From Tetragenococcus halophilus subsp. halophilus DSM 20339 (GTDB lineage: Bacteria > Bacillota > Bacilli > Lactobacillales > Enterococcaceae), in contig NZ_PXYA01000002.1 in assembly GCF_003841405.1 (NCBI RefSeq), positions 558,001 through 622,000 of the forward strand: 64,000 nt of DNA. The letters are read 5' to 3'. Below the pieces are notes generated by a model. It ran no database searches, had not been told where the DNA came from, and was given only the letters and a program-made list of their open reading frames with translations. The translations under genes were made by a program, and so were the position numbers. The first letter of the stretch is position 1. Each line of letters opens with the position of its first letter. Below are positions 8,803-19,286 of the stretch, piece by piece.

Positions 8803-9010
8803 TAAAAATAAGCGTCTTTCAAGTAGGTTACATAACCTATTCGAAAGACGCTTACAAGCGTGGTTCCACTTTCTTTACTTATTATCTCATTAAAAGCGTA
8901 ACGAGCTTTACTCGTCTTTGGTTTTGCCAAAGCCACTTACAGGTGCATTTCTCAACCTTTTTTTGACCGCCTTGCAGCAAATAGCCGTCTCTCTGTGAAA
9001 AAAACGATGA
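8803..9010 (-). promoter_or_regulatory. T-box riboswitch (cysteine) upstream of cysS
   Basis: The leader carries the T-box core AAAGTGGAACCACGC (8858-8872), followed by an intrinsic terminator (arms 8843-8853 and 8810-8820, then a T-run at about 8804). Upstream is a Stem I with AGAGAG and GCTGCAAG elements. The specifier loop contains GAAATGCACC, whose TGC codon (8945-8947) specifies cysteine, in agreement with the downstream gene. The leader begins only a few bases after the gltX stop. Promoter position is uncertain: TTGTAA and TATCAT are spaced 19 bases apart across the gltX end. Confidence 0.93.
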
Positions 9011-9031
9011 TACTTCGTCTGTTCATTGTGT

Positions 9032-10489
9032 TTACAATACTTCATTTAAATGTGCCAATGCTGTTTGCTTACCTAATAGTTCAACAGTGTCTGGTAACTC
9101 TGGACCATGCATCGCTCCAGAAACTGCAATTCGAATTGGCATATATAAATTCTTTCCTTTCGAACCTGTTTCTTTTTGAACTTCTTTAATTGCTTTTTTA
9201 ACAGTAGAAGCATCTACTATTTCTAGTTGTTCTAATTGTGCCTTAAATGCGCTAAGAACAGCTGGCACACTTTCACCTGCTAATACTTCTTTAGCTTTAT
9301 CATCTAAAACCGGATGTTCACCAAAGAATAGGTAAGTCAAATCGACAATTTGCGCAGCATAACTCATTTGTGGTTGATACAAAGCAACTAATTTTTTCAC
9401 CCATTCTAGGCGTTCAGGGCTAGGATCTTTTTCTACCCGTCCATCTGCTTGTAAATAAGGTAAACACAAATCAGTTAAGATATCTACGTCTAACTGTTTA
9501 ATATAGTGATTTCCGATCCATTCTAATTTTTTAGCATCAAATGAAGCAGGGGATTTACTCAAACGACTTGACTCAAACATATCAATAATTTCTTGTTTTG
9601 AAAAAATTTCTTCTTCGCCCTTAGGGGACCAACCAAGTAAAGCAATAAAATTCAACATTGCTTCAGGTAAATAACCTAACTGGCGATACTGTTCAATAAA
9701 TTGTAAAATCGATTCATCTCGTTTACTTAATTTTTTGCCCGTATCTGCATTAATGATTAAAGTCATGTGGCCAAATTTAGGGGGGGTCCAACCAAAAGCT
9801 TCATAAACCATCATTTGTTTTGGTGTATTGGCAATATGATCGTCCCCACGTAAAACATGGGTAATTCCCATCATATGATCATCTACCGTCACAGCAAAAT
9901 TATAAGTAGGTACACCATCGGTTTTTTGAATAATAAAATCGCCACCGACATTATCTGATTCAAAAACAATTTCGCCTTTAACCATATCGTTAAAACGATA
10001 TTCAGTATTTTTAGGTACACGGAAACGAACAACAGGCACGATACCTTGTGCTTCTTTTTCAGCCTGCTCTTCTGCTGTTAGATGAGCACATCTACCACTA
10101 TAATGAGGGATTTCTCCGCGAGCTTTTTGCGCATCTCTATCAGCATCTAATTCTTCTTGGGTACAATAACATTTATATGCTCGATTACTAGCCAATAATT
10201 GCTCAATCAACGGTAAATAGATGTCTTGACGTTCTGATTGACGATAAGGACCATAATCACCTGGTTTTTCCGGAGATTCATCCCAATCAACGCCTAACCA
10301 AGCAAGGTTATCTAATTGGCTTTGTTCACCATCTTCAATATTACGCTTTTGGTCTGTATCTTCAATCCGAATAATAAATTGGCCATCCATGTGACGTGCA
10401 TATAAATAATTAAATAAAGCAGTCCGAGCATTTCCTATATGTAAATGGCCTGTTGGACTCGGTGCATATCTTACACGTACTTTTGTCAT
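9032..10489 (-). CDS. gltX: Glutamyl-tRNA synthetase
   Basis: A 485-residue class I synthetase that charges tRNA-Glu (and usually tRNA-Gln in this phylum, which is then amidated). The HIGH motif appears in [19 protein letters not shown] and the KMSKS counterpart as KLSKR. A zinc-region-like Cys pattern (CYCTQEEL, then CAHL) is visible. The second of two close ATGs (10489) is chosen because GAGGAA lies eight bases upstream of it; this gives the usual [11 protein letters not shown] start. Confidence 0.97.
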   Translation of the reverse strand: MTKVRVRYAPSPTGHLHIGNARTALFNYLYARHMDGQFIIRIEDTDQKRNIEDGEQSQLDNLAWLGVDWDESPEKPGDYGPYRQSERQDIYLPLIEQLLASNRAYKCYCTQEELDADRDAQKARGEIPHYSGRCAHLTAEEQAEKEAQGIVPVVRFRVPKNTEYRFNDMVKGEIVFESDNVGGDFIIQKTDGVPTYNFAVTVDDHMMGITHVLRGDDHIANTPKQMMVYEAFGWTPPKFGHMTLIINADTGKKLSKRDESILQFIEQYRQLGYLPEAMLNFIALLGWSPKGEEEIFSKQEIIDMFESSRLSKSPASFDAKKLEWIGNHYIKQLDVDILTDLCLPYLQADGRVEKDPSPERLEWVKKLVALYQPQMSYAAQIVDLTYLFFGEHPVLDDKAKEVLAGESVPAVLSAFKAQLEQLEIVDASTVKKAIKEVQKETGSKGKNLYMPIRIAVSGAMHGPELPDTVELLGKQTALAHLNEVL

Positions 10490-10615
10490 TTTCATCTTCC
10501 TCTTCTATTTAAATCTTAGTCGCTTATTGCTTAATATAAATATAACTATTCAGCTAAAATTGTACATTTAAATGACAGATTAGTAAAGCCTGACGACTAT
10601 CTAGCCCGCCTTTAC

Positions 10616-11752
10616 TTACTTGTTATTAGTTTTATCATTTTGTCCCTGATTATCGATTCCTCTTCCTGCATGAGCTGGTTTTGCAAAAATCATACGTCCA
10701 GCAGCTGTTTGTAGCGCACTCGTTACAGTCACATTTAATCGTTCGTTCATATAATGTTGACCTTCTTCTACCACTACCATTGTACCGTCATCTAAATAAG
10801 CCACGCCTTGTTGACGCTCAGTACCAGCTTTTACAATCATTACTTCCATAGACTCTCCAGGAATAACAACCGGCTTAACCGCGTTTGCTAGCTGATTTAT
10901 ATTTAGTATAGGGACATTTTGAAATTCAGCAACCTTATTTAAATTATAATCATTGGTTACCACAATACCATCTAACAATTTAGCCAATTTTAATAACTTA
11001 CTATCCACTTCTGAAATATCTTCAAAATCACCATCATACATTTCAACAGAGATTTCATCTTCTTTTTGCAAAGAATTGAGAATATCTAAGCCTCGTCGTC
11101 CCCGCACTCGTTTCAAACTATCTCCAGAATCAGCAATATATTGCAGTTCATCCAATACAAAGTTAGGGATTAAAAGTACGCCTTCAATAAAGCCCGTTTG
11201 CGCGATATCATAAATACGTCCATCGATAATGACACTAGTATCTAATATTTTATACTTATGAAAGTTATCTTCTACCTTGCGATCAAGTAATTGTTGTGTT
11301 TGCTGTTCAGTTTTCTTTCCCTTAGGTGCAAAAAGTTTTTTCCATTCGTCGATTCTTGTCACACTGATTTGAAAGCCAAAATAGCCAAATAAAATCATCA
11401 GCACAAAGGGGATAATGCTATTAACAAAAGGCACTTCCCAATTATAAAAGGGAACTGAGACGATCACACCAATAATCAACCCCAAAATTGTCCCCATGAC
11501 ACCAAATAAAAGATAAGTTAAACTAAATCCGCTTAACCATTTTTCGACCTTTTTAATTCCTGTTGAAATCAAATTAACTACCAATAATGAAAATAAATAA
11601 AAAATAAGTGCTCCGATCAAACTATTGGTAATATTATTATTTAACCATTCATTTTGCTGCTGTCCAATCGTTTCCCAAGCCAAGGGTAAGGAAGAAATCC
11701 CCAAACTTGCGCCAGCAAAAACCATTAAAACAGTAATTACTCGTTTTTGCAT
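10616..11752 (-). CDS. yacL: PIN/TRAM-domain membrane protein, YacL family
   Basis: A 378-residue protein with about four membrane helices in residues 1-140, a PIN nuclease domain (about 170-290: ILDTSVIIDGRIYDIA, then KRVRGRRGLDIL and VTNDYNLNKVAEF, supplying the acidic residues) and a C-terminal TRAM domain (about 300-365). The family is conserved between gltX and radA in Firmicutes; a nucleic-acid role is inferred from the domains. ATG at 11752 is used because GGAG lies eight bases before it and would touch the upstream ATG. Confidence 0.88.
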   Translation of the reverse strand: MQKRVITVLMVFAGASLGISSLPLAWETIGQQQNEWLNNNITNSLIGALIFYLFSLLVVNLISTGIKKVEKWLSGFSLTYLLFGVMGTILGLIIGVIVSVPFYNWEVPFVNSIIPFVLMILFGYFGFQISVTRIDEWKKLFAPKGKKTEQQTQQLLDRKVEDNFHKYKILDTSVIIDGRIYDIAQTGFIEGVLLIPNFVLDELQYIADSGDSLKRVRGRRGLDILNSLQKEDEISVEMYDGDFEDISEVDSKLLKLAKLLDGIVVTNDYNLNKVAEFQNVPILNINQLANAVKPVVIPGESMEVMIVKAGTERQQGVAYLDDGTMVVVEEGQHYMNERLNVTVTSALQTAAGRMIFAKPAHAGRGIDNQGQNDKTNNK

Positions 11753-11776
11753 ATACATCTCTCCGTTTGTCTATTT

Positions 11777-13147
11777 TTACCTAAATATACGTTTTAATGC
11801 TTCATCAAGTGTTGCTATACCAACAACCTCGATGTCAGCTGGCGCTTTCCAGCCGCTTAAATTATTTTTTGGTATATATACTTTCTCAAAACCTAATTTT
11901 TGAACCTCTTTTACGCGCTGCTCAATAGCACTCACGCGACGAATTTCCCCTGTAAGACCAATTTCTCCAATGAAACATTCAGTAGGTTTTGTGCCTTTTT
12001 CTTTATAACTTGAAGCAATACTAATAGCTATAGCTAGATCGATCGCTGGTTCATTTAATTTTACACCACCAGCTGCTTTTAAATAAGCATCCTGGTTTTG
12101 TAAAAGTAGACCTGCCCGTTTTTCTAATACAGCCATAATCAAAGAAACTCGATTAAAATCCAAGCCAGTAGCCGTTCGTTTAGCATTTCCAAACATCGTT
12201 GGTGTAACTAAAGCTTGTATTTCCACTAGAATAGGACGCGTTCCTTCCATCGCAACCACAATGGCAGATCCGCTAGTTCCTTCTAATCGTTCTTCTAAAA
12301 AAACCTGTGAAGGATTACTTACTTCTTTGAGGCCTTGTTCATACATTTCAAAAATGCCGATCTCATTGGTCGAACCAAAACGGTTTTTTACTGCCCTTAA
12401 AATACGAAAGCTTTGGTACTTATCCCCTTCAAAATACAATACCGTATCCACCATATGCTCTAGCATACGAGGCCCAGCGATAGAACCTTCTTTAGTCACA
12501 TGGCCAACCACAAAGACGGCAATTTCGTTTGATTTAGCAATTTTTAATAACTCGGCCGTAGTTTCTCGAACTTGACTAACACTTCCGGCCACGCTTGATA
12601 TATCTGGTTGTGTCATCGTTTGGATGGAGTCAATGATCACATAATCAGGTTGCAGCTTTTCAATTGTTTCTCGAATATCTTGCATACCCGTTTCAGCAAA
12701 TAAATAAAAATCATTTTCGGCATCGCCTAACCGCTGAGCTCGTAATTTGATTTGTTCTGCACTTTCTTCTCCGGAGACATAAAGTACTGTTCCACCGGTT
12801 GCTGCTAACTGTTGCGATACTTGTAAAAGCAAGGTGGACTTACCAATACCAGGATCCCCGCCTAATAGAATCATCGATCCTGGAACCACACCTCCACCTA
12901 AGACACGGTTTAATTCATCTAGAGATGTCTTTACTCGTGGCTCTTTTTTAGGAACAACATCTTTTAAAAGTGTCGGCTGCATCTTGCTACCTGTCAGTGT
13001 TGTTCGATTCCTGCGATCGGTAGTGTCTTGTAGTTTTTCTTCTACCATCGAATTCCAACTACCACAATTAGGACATTTGCCTAGATACCTAGGTGAAATA
13101 TAACCGCAATTTTGACATTCAAATTGTGTTTTTACCTTTTTTGCCAT
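11777..13147 (-). CDS. radA: DNA repair protein RadA
   Basis: A 456-residue RecA-like ATPase that drives branch migration in recombination. In order: an N-terminal C4 zinc finger ([19 protein letters not shown]), Walker [11 protein letters not shown], Walker B-like YVIIDSIQT, the RadA-specific KNRFGSTNE motif and a C-terminal Lon-protease-like domain. Length and order are normal. Followed on the same strand by yacL. Confidence 0.97.
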   Translation of the reverse strand: MAKKVKTQFECQNCGYISPRYLGKCPNCGSWNSMVEEKLQDTTDRRNRTTLTGSKMQPTLLKDVVPKKEPRVKTSLDELNRVLGGGVVPGSMILLGGDPGIGKSTLLLQVSQQLAATGGTVLYVSGEESAEQIKLRAQRLGDAENDFYLFAETGMQDIRETIEKLQPDYVIIDSIQTMTQPDISSVAGSVSQVRETTAELLKIAKSNEIAVFVVGHVTKEGSIAGPRMLEHMVDTVLYFEGDKYQSFRILRAVKNRFGSTNEIGIFEMYEQGLKEVSNPSQVFLEERLEGTSGSAIVVAMEGTRPILVEIQALVTPTMFGNAKRTATGLDFNRVSLIMAVLEKRAGLLLQNQDAYLKAAGGVKLNEPAIDLAIAISIASSYKEKGTKPTECFIGEIGLTGEIRRVSAIEQRVKEVQKLGFEKVYIPKNNLSGWKAPADIEVVGIATLDEALKRIFR

Positions 13148-13170
13148 ATTTTCCCTTCTTTTTATTTTAC

Positions 13171-13671
13171 TTAGTCAGACGAACCTAGCCCACCTGTACG
13201 GTCATGCGTTGTTTGATCTTGATCCGCCTTTAAAAACGGCAAGAAAATCCCTTGGCCAATTCGTTCCCCTTTTTTTATTACCCTATCTTTTAAACCAAAG
13301 TTAGAAAACTGGAACATAATATGCCCCTCGTTTTCTGAATTGTTATAATAATCACTATCAATAATACCCACACCGTTTGCCACAAGTAAAAAACGTTTTA
13401 ATGGATTACTGGACCGATTTGCCAGTTGTAAAAATTCGTCTTCCATCATATACGCCTTGATACCTGTAGGCACCAAAACAGGTTTAATATTTTTTTCTGT
13501 TGTTGGATTATCATTGATTTTCCTTGTTAAAAGCTGTTTCCAAATACTTGGGATTACCACTTCTTCTGCAGCTTCAAAGTCATATCCTGCAGAATGATGG
13601 GTCGCTCGTTGTGGTAAATGAATTTCTTTTTCTTTATAATCTGTCACTACTTTAAATCCTCTTTTTTCCAT
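13171..13671 (-). CDS. dut: dUTP diphosphatase
   Basis: A 166-residue trimeric-type dUTPase that hydrolyses dUTP to dUMP. Conserved motifs: AGYDF (I), [10 protein letters not shown] (II), [12 protein letters not shown] (III), GERIGQGIF (IV) and the glycine-rich C-terminal arm RTGGLGSS (V). GGAGG lies six bases before the ATG. First gene of the dut-radA-yacL run. Confidence 0.95.
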   Translation of the reverse strand: MEKRGFKVVTDYKEKEIHLPQRATHHSAGYDFEAAEEVVIPSIWKQLLTRKINDNPTTEKNIKPVLVPTGIKAYMMEDEFLQLANRSSNPLKRFLLVANGVGIIDSDYYNNSENEGHIMFQFSNFGLKDRVIKKGERIGQGIFLPFLKADQDQTTHDRTGGLGSSD

Positions 13672-13866
13672 AAAAAACCTCCATAAAGACTATGCCTATT
13701 TTACCATATCTCGATAAAAAAACTGAATGTCTTATTGTTTTCTAAAAATTTCTCAAGAATTAGCAAAAAAAGCATTACTTTTTCATAAAACAAGCTTATC
13801 TTTGCAAGTTTTCAGTCAACGCGTTAGGATAAAATTAAATAAAAAAGAAAGGCAGGTATCACATAA

Positions 13867-14766
13867 ATGACAAAAAACATTTTAGATGAAACGACTACTT
13901 TAAATAATGGGGTAAAAATGCCCTACTTTGGTTTAGGAGTATGGCAAACAGACAATCACACTGCACAAAACTCAGTTACTGAAGCAATCAAAAATGGTTA
14001 CCGTTTGATCGATACTGCTAAAGAATATGGTAATCAAGCTGGCGTTGGCAAAGGAATCCGTGAAGGTTTAAAAGAAACCGGCGGCAATCGAAAAGATTTA
14101 TTTATTACAACAAAGGTATTTAACGGGGACGCTGGCTATGATTCCACGATACGTGCTTTTTATGATACATTGCATGAATTACAATTAACTTATATCGATC
14201 TATATTTGATTCATTGGCCAGTGGATGGTCGTTATATTGACACTTGGCATGCTTTGGAAAAATTGTACAAAGACGGTTTAATCCGTGCTATTGGAATTTC
14301 TAATTTTGATAATGAACGATTACAAGATTTGCTTGATCATGCTAGCATTACTCCAGCAATTAACCAGATGGAATACAATCCATTAAATCAAGAAAAAGAA
14401 ATTCACGAAATGGCAAGAATGACTGGCATACAATTAGAAGCCTGGTCTCCATTAGGTGGCGGTGAAGCATTAAATGATCCAATTATAAATCAATTAGCAG
14501 AAAAATACGATAAAACCGCTGCTCAAATTATTTTACGTTGGAATTACCAACAAGATGTAATCACCATTCCAAAATCTACTCATCAAAAACGTATTATTGA
14601 AAATAGCCAAATTGCTGATTTCGAGTTATCTGATGAAGATGTTCAAAAAATCCAAGAAATGGACCAAAAGAAACATACGATTTGGTATGATGTGTTTGAC
14701 TGGCATAATGCAATCAAAGCTGAAACCGTACAAACTTGGGACGATACAGAAGAATATAAATCATAA
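13867..14766 (+). CDS. Aldo/keto reductase
   Basis: A 299-residue NADPH-dependent reductase of the AKR superfamily (2,5-diketo-D-gluconate reductase-like). The catalytic tetrad is visible: D49 and Y54 (RLIDTAKEYGN), K83 (ITTKVF) and H116 (LYLIHWP). The C-terminal cofactor loop has IPKSTHQKRIIEN. Substrate is unknown. Transcribed against the surrounding minus-strand block, with its own terminator. Confidence 0.92.
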   Translation: MTKNILDETTTLNNGVKMPYFGLGVWQTDNHTAQNSVTEAIKNGYRLIDTAKEYGNQAGVGKGIREGLKETGGNRKDLFITTKVFNGDAGYDSTIRAFYDTLHELQLTYIDLYLIHWPVDGRYIDTWHALEKLYKDGLIRAIGISNFDNERLQDLLDHASITPAINQMEYNPLNQEKEIHEMARMTGIQLEAWSPLGGGEALNDPIINQLAEKYDKTAAQIILRWNYQQDVITIPKSTHQKRIIENSQIADFELSDEDVQKIQEMDQKKHTIWYDVFDWHNAIKAETVQTWDDTEEYKS

Positions 14767-14770
14767 TAAA

Positions 14771-14807
14771 AAAGAAAGCTGGAGATGTCTCTAGCTTTCT
14801 TTTTTAT
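14771..14807 (+). terminator. Terminator of the aldo/keto reductase gene
   Basis: Inverted repeat AAAGAAAGCTGGAGA / TCTCTAGCTTTCTTT (one G-T pair) running into a T-run, four bases after the stop. Confidence 0.85.
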
Positions 14808-15016
14808 TATTCTTCTGTTGGCTCAACTGATACTTTTTTCTGATAACTTTTTTGTAAATAAACAAAGCTATTTGATTTTTCTGTCTTTTCCAATTATTAA
14901 AGCTATACAAAATAAGTTTCGAATCTAAATTTTCTCTAATATTTTTTGTATAATAAATGACGAAAAGCTTATTTGTTAGTACAATAGATAGTAACCAAAG
15001 AAAAATGGAGAAAATT

Positions 15017-15823
15017 ATGTACAAGGAAATTACAGATCCAAAACGTATCGTAATCAAAGTGGGGACAACAACCTTGATTTACCCAAATGGCAATATAAAT
15101 TTAGCTAGTATTGATGAATTAGCTTTTGTATTGACTGATTTGCAGAATCGAGGAAAAGAGGTTATTTTGGTTTCTTCTGGTGCTATCGGCGTAGGATTAA
15201 ACCAACTGCAGTTAAACCAACGACCTTTTTCAATTCCGCAACAACAGGCCGTAGCAGCTGTGGGGCAAGCAGAATTAATGGATATTTATAATCAACGTTT
15301 TCAAGTGTACAGCCAGCAAACAGCTCAAATTCTTTTAACAAGAGATATTATAGAGTACCCCGAAAGCCGTAATAATGTAATAAACACTTTAGAAGAACTG
15401 CTGGCTATGGGAATCATTCCTATTATTAACGAAAACGATACGGTAGCAGTTGATGAATTGGATCATTTAACAAAGTTTGGAGATAACGACCGACTTTCAA
15501 CCATTGTTAGTGAATTAATGCGGGCTGAGTTACTCATTATGCTCTCAGATATTGACGGTTTTTATTCTGATAACCCTTTGAAAAATAAACAAGCAAAACT
15601 TTATCGTCGAATTACAAAAATTGATGACGAATTAATGAAACAAGCAGGCGCTAGTAACAATCAGTTTGGCACAGGTGGCATGTCTAGTAAACTTAAAGCA
15701 GCTAAACGCGTTTTGGATGTGAATGGTAGTATGGTATTAGCAAATGGTAAAAGACCTAAGATTATTTTTGATATTTTAAAAGGTGCAGAGGTTGGTACTT
15801 TGTTTAAGGGGGAATCAATTTGA
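15017..15823 (+). CDS. proB: Glutamate 5-kinase
   Basis: A 268-residue amino-acid kinase catalysing the first step of proline synthesis. Motifs: [28 protein letters not shown] and [13 protein letters not shown]. It is the short form without a C-terminal PUA domain. ATG at 15017 is preferred because GGAG lies six bases upstream; an in-frame ATG at 15005 has no such site. Its stop overlaps the proA start. Proline is a major osmolyte in Firmicutes, but no osmotic control element is evident. Confidence 0.95.
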   Translation: MYKEITDPKRIVIKVGTTTLIYPNGNINLASIDELAFVLTDLQNRGKEVILVSSGAIGVGLNQLQLNQRPFSIPQQQAVAAVGQAELMDIYNQRFQVYSQQTAQILLTRDIIEYPESRNNVINTLEELLAMGIIPIINENDTVAVDELDHLTKFGDNDRLSTIVSELMRAELLIMLSDIDGFYSDNPLKNKQAKLYRRITKIDDELMKQAGASNNQFGTGGMSSKLKAAKRVLDVNGSMVLANGKRPKIIFDILKGAEVGTLFKGESI

Positions 15824-17067
15824 CAGATTTACAAACATTAGGACAACAAGCAAAAGAAGCAGCTACTCAATTAGCTCTTTTAAACACAAAAGAAAAAAAT
15901 CAACTCTTAGAAAATATGGCTTTCGCTATCGAAAATAACACAGAAGAAATTTTACAAGCCAATCAAAAAGATCTTGAACAAGCAGATGAAAATGGGATAA
16001 AAGAGGTAATGAAAGATCGCCTGCGGCTATCAGAAGAACGAATTGAAGCGATGGCTACAGGCATACGTCAGGTCATTCAACTAAACGATCCGATTGGCAC
16101 TATTAAACATATGTGGAAAAACGAAGAAGGTTTGACAATTGGACAAAAACAAGTGCCTATTGGCGTTATCGGTATTATCTATGAATCACGTCCCAATGTA
16201 ACAACTGACGCAGCCAGTTTATGTTTTAAATCGGGCAACGCCGTTATTTTACGAGGCGGTAAAGAAAGTTTTTATTCTAACCAATTACTAGTCAGTATCT
16301 TACAAGAGGCATTAGAAGAAAGTCAGTTTTCTTCTCACGCAATTCAATTTATTGATGATACAACTCATGAAACGGCTAATGAAATGATGCAATTAACTGA
16401 TTTTCTAGACGTCTTGATCCCTAGAGGCGGAGAAGGTTTAATCAAGCATGTCAAAGAAAACGCAAAAGTGCCTGTTATTGAAACAGGCACAGGTAATAAT
16501 CATATTTACATTGATAAAGACGCGCAAGTAAATATGGCTACAGATATCGTAGCCAATGCTAAAGCGCAGCGTCCTTCTGTTTGTAATGCATGTGAAACGC
16601 TGTTGATTCATAAAGAAGTGGCCGCTTTCTTTTTACCAGCGATAGAAGAACGCTTAATAGAACTTGGTATTGAACTACGAGCAGACGAAATTGCTAGTGA
16701 TTATCTTCCTTCTGCAACTTTAGCAACAGAAGAAGACTGGTCCACTGAATTTCTAGATTATATCTTAGCTATCAAGGTAGTAGACTCTTCTGAGGAAGCT
16801 ATTTCCCATATCAATCGATACAATACAAAACATTCAGAAGCTATCGTAACCGATAATTATTTTACTGCTCAAAAATTTTTAAATGAAGTAGACGCAGCAG
16901 CAGTCTATGTTAATGCTTCTACTCGTTTTACTGACGGTTTCGTTTTTGGTTTTGGCGCTGAGATTGGTATTTCTACACAAAAATTACATGCAAGAGGCCC
17001 TATGGGATTAGAAGCCTTAACAAGTATAAAATATATTATTTATGGCGATGGACAAACTAGAGCGTAA
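15820..17067 (+). CDS. proA: Glutamate-5-semialdehyde dehydrogenase (gamma-glutamyl phosphate reductase)
   Basis: A 415-residue NADPH-dependent enzyme for step two of proline synthesis. The catalytic cysteine lies in [11 protein letters not shown]. Other family elements are [22 protein letters not shown] and [22 protein letters not shown]. It begins at TTG, overlapping the proB stop (TTGA), after a GGGGGAA site, and is therefore coupled to proB. The stop codon abuts a parS-like site. Confidence 0.95.
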   Translation: MTDLQTLGQQAKEAATQLALLNTKEKNQLLENMAFAIENNTEEILQANQKDLEQADENGIKEVMKDRLRLSEERIEAMATGIRQVIQLNDPIGTIKHMWKNEEGLTIGQKQVPIGVIGIIYESRPNVTTDAASLCFKSGNAVILRGGKESFYSNQLLVSILQEALEESQFSSHAIQFIDDTTHETANEMMQLTDFLDVLIPRGGEGLIKHVKENAKVPVIETGTGNNHIYIDKDAQVNMATDIVANAKAQRPSVCNACETLLIHKEVAAFFLPAIEERLIELGIELRADEIASDYLPSATLATEEDWSTEFLDYILAIKVVDSSEEAISHINRYNTKHSEAIVTDNYFTAQKFLNEVDAAAVYVNASTRFTDGFVFGFGAEIGISTQKLHARGPMGLEALTSIKYIIYGDGQTRA

Positions 17068-17082
17068 GTTTCACGTGAAACA
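17067..17082. promoter_or_regulatory. parS: parS-like ParB-binding site
   Basis: AGTTTCACGTGAAACA matches the Firmicutes parS consensus TGTTTCACGTGAAACA at 15 of 16 positions and includes a perfect 14-bp palindrome. It starts on the last base of the proA stop codon, about 22 kb from oriC. ParB is encoded at 63.1 kb. Confidence 0.88.
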
Positions 17083-17247
17083 GCAAGTTTAAAACGGTAT
17101 AATAAATTTATGAATAGATGTATTTTTTAAATTGTTATTCATATATCGTTTCTCCTTAGATAGTTTTCAATAAAATTACTGCTTGAGGCGGATGTAAACT
17201 TAAAAAAATTTTGCTATTCTTAGTATGAAAAATAGGAGGGACATATT

Positions 17248-17445
17248 ATGAAAAGTCGTTCAAATTTCTTAAATATTCTAATCATCATTGGCGGATTGGT
17301 CTTAGCCAGCTTAGTACTGAAAATACTCTTATCCCTAGCCACAGGCGTTTTATATCTTGTCTTTAAATTTGGTATTCCGTTATTAATCATTGGCGGTGTC
17401 ATTTACTGGTTAACAAGTAAGAGAGGTAGAAGGCCAAGAAGATAA
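17248..17445 (+). CDS. Small two-helix membrane protein, unrecognised
   Basis: A 65-residue basic protein with AGGAGGG before the ATG. Two hydrophobic stretches (residues about 8-32 and 33-55) are followed by a strongly basic C-terminus (SKRGRRPRR), predicting a hairpin with both ends in the cytoplasm. I do not recognise the family. It stands alone between the proA/parS region and its own terminator. Confidence 0.75.
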   Translation: MKSRSNFLNILIIIGGLVLASLVLKILLSLATGVLYLVFKFGIPLLIIGGVIYWLTSKRGRRPRR

Positions 17446-17451
17446 TAAATG

Positions 17452-17482
17452 GAACGGACAATTAAATTGTTCGTTCTTTTTT
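17452..17482 (+). terminator. Terminator of the small membrane protein gene
   Basis: GAACGGACA and TGTTCGTTC arms around a short AT loop, followed by TTTTTT, seven bases after the stop. Confidence 0.85.
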
Positions 17483-17531
17483 AATAAGATATTAAGACTA
17501 ACTGTAAAATCGTTATATCTATCTCACAGAC

Positions 17532-17560
17532 TTGAAACACTTCAGTTTCATCGCTATAAT
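17532..17560 (+). promoter_or_regulatory. Promoter of the ABC-F gene with an inverted repeat in the spacer
   Basis: TTGAAA (17532-17537), 17-base spacer, TATAAT (17555-17560). TGAAAC and GTTTCA form perfect 6-bp inverted arms (17533-17538 and 17545-17550) overlapping the -35, so a repressor could bind here. A small hairpin (GGCCA-CAA-TGGCC) follows in the leader. Confidence 0.7.
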
Positions 17561-17606
17561 AACTTGAGGGCCACAATGGCCAATACGAAAAAAGCGAGGA
17601 AATTTA

Positions 17607-19229
17607 TTGATTACTGTAAATAATGTGAGTTTGCACTTTTCTGGTCGCAAACTTTTTGATGACGTGAATTTAAAATTTACTCCTGAAAACTGCTACGGTT
17701 TAATTGGTGCTAATGGCGCCGGTAAATCTACTTTCTTAAAGATCTTATCAGGGGAAATCGAACCATCCACAGGTACTGTTAGCATGGGGCCTAATGAACG
17801 GATGGCTGTACTAAAACAAAACCACTTTGATTACGAACAGTTTCCGGTGATCGAAACTGTTATTATGGGACATAAACGTCTATATGATGTAATGAAAGAA
17901 AAAGACGCACTGTATATGAAGGAAGATTTCACAGATGAAGATGGTATACATGCCGCAGAATTAGAAACTGAATTTGCCGAATTAAACGGATGGGAAGCTG
18001 AATCAGAAGCAGCTGTACTTTTACAAGGATTAAATATCCCTGATACAATGCATCAAGTTCAGATGAGTGAATTGACTGAAGGACAAAAAGTAAAAGTATT
18101 GCTGGCCCAAGCACTATTTGGTAAACCGGATGTCTTGCTGCTTGATGAGCCAACAAATGGTTTGGATATTCCATCAATCAATTGGTTAGAAGAATTTTTG
18201 ATTAACTTCGAAAACACTGTAATTGTCGTATCTCATGACCGTCACTTTTTAAATAAAGTATGTACACATATGGCTGATTTAGACTATGGAAAAATTAAAT
18301 TGTACGTTGGTAACTATGATTTTTGGTTAGAATCCAGCCAATTAGCTACAAAATTACAACAGCAAGCCAACGCTAAAAAAGAAGAGCAGATCAAAGAATT
18401 ACAAGAATTTATTGCTCGTTTTAGTGCAAATGCTTCAAAATCAAAACAAGCAACTTCGCGTAAGAAAATGTTGGATAAAATTACTTTAGACGATATTCAG
18501 CCTTCTTCTCGTCGTTATCCTTTTATCAGTTTTAAACCCGAACGTGAAATTGGTAATGACTTGTTACAAGTAGAAAATGTTAGTGTCACAATTGATGGCA
18601 AGAAAATTTTAGACAACATTTCCTTTACATTAAATAAAAATGATAAAGTTGCTTTTATCGCTAAAGATGATATTGCAACTACCACTTTATTAAACGTCAT
18701 TACCGGATATACTAAACCTGATACAGGCACCGTGCGTTGGGGAGTTACAACAAGCCAAACTTATATGCCAAAAGATGCTAGTAATGAATTTGATAGCAAT
18801 CTAACTATTTTAGAATGGTTGCGTCAATATGCGGATAAAGAAGAAGATGATAATACCTTTTTACGAAGCTTTTTAGGAAGAATGTTATTTTCTGGTGAAG
18901 AAGTTAACAAAAAAGTTAATGTCCTTTCTGGTGGTGAAAAGGTTCGTTGTCTATTATCTAAACTTATGCTGACTAAAGCTAATGTGTTACTTTTAGACGA
19001 TCCTACAAATCATTTAGACTTAGAATCGATCACAGCATTAAACAACGGTCTAATAGACTTTAAAGGTTCATTGCTTTTTACTTCCCATGACCATGAATTT
19101 ATACAAACATTAGCCAATCGTGTCATTGTAGTTTCAGACCAAGGTGTCGTTGACCGCATGGATACTACTTACGATGAATTTTTAGAAAATGAAGCTGTAC
19201 AAGAACGTGTGGACCAACTGTATGCTTAA
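17607..19229 (+). CDS. ABC-F family ATPase (YkpA/YbiT-like)
   Basis: A 540-residue soluble protein with two ABC ATPase domains and no membrane segments, the layout of ribosome-acting ABC-F proteins. Domain 1 has Walker A GANGAGKST and an atypical signature LTEGQ. An ABC-F linker lies at about 245-300. Domain 2 has signature LSGGE and Walker B LLLDDPTNHLDL, but its Walker A is degenerate (AKDDIATTTLL, lysine replaced). The 540-residue length matches B. subtilis YkpA. Start is TTG after GAGGAA. It is probably a housekeeping translation factor; no resistance role can be claimed. Confidence 0.88.
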   Translation: MITVNNVSLHFSGRKLFDDVNLKFTPENCYGLIGANGAGKSTFLKILSGEIEPSTGTVSMGPNERMAVLKQNHFDYEQFPVIETVIMGHKRLYDVMKEKDALYMKEDFTDEDGIHAAELETEFAELNGWEAESEAAVLLQGLNIPDTMHQVQMSELTEGQKVKVLLAQALFGKPDVLLLDEPTNGLDIPSINWLEEFLINFENTVIVVSHDRHFLNKVCTHMADLDYGKIKLYVGNYDFWLESSQLATKLQQQANAKKEEQIKELQEFIARFSANASKSKQATSRKKMLDKITLDDIQPSSRRYPFISFKPEREIGNDLLQVENVSVTIDGKKILDNISFTLNKNDKVAFIAKDDIATTTLLNVITGYTKPDTGTVRWGVTTSQTYMPKDASNEFDSNLTILEWLRQYADKEEDDNTFLRSFLGRMLFSGEEVNKKVNVLSGGEKVRCLLSKLMLTKANVLLLDDPTNHLDLESITALNNGLIDFKGSLLFTSHDHEFIQTLANRVIVVSDQGVVDRMDTTYDEFLENEAVQERVDQLYA

Positions 19230-19248
19230 TTATGCGATAAAAGTAAAG

Positions 19249-19286
19249 CAAGCCCCTTCAATTGAATTTGGAGAGGCTTGTTTTTT
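19249..19286 (+). terminator. Terminator of the ABC-F gene
   Basis: CAAGCC and GGCTTG outer arms with partly paired inner sequence, followed by TTTTTT. It abuts the stop of the convergent degV gene. Confidence 0.8.
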
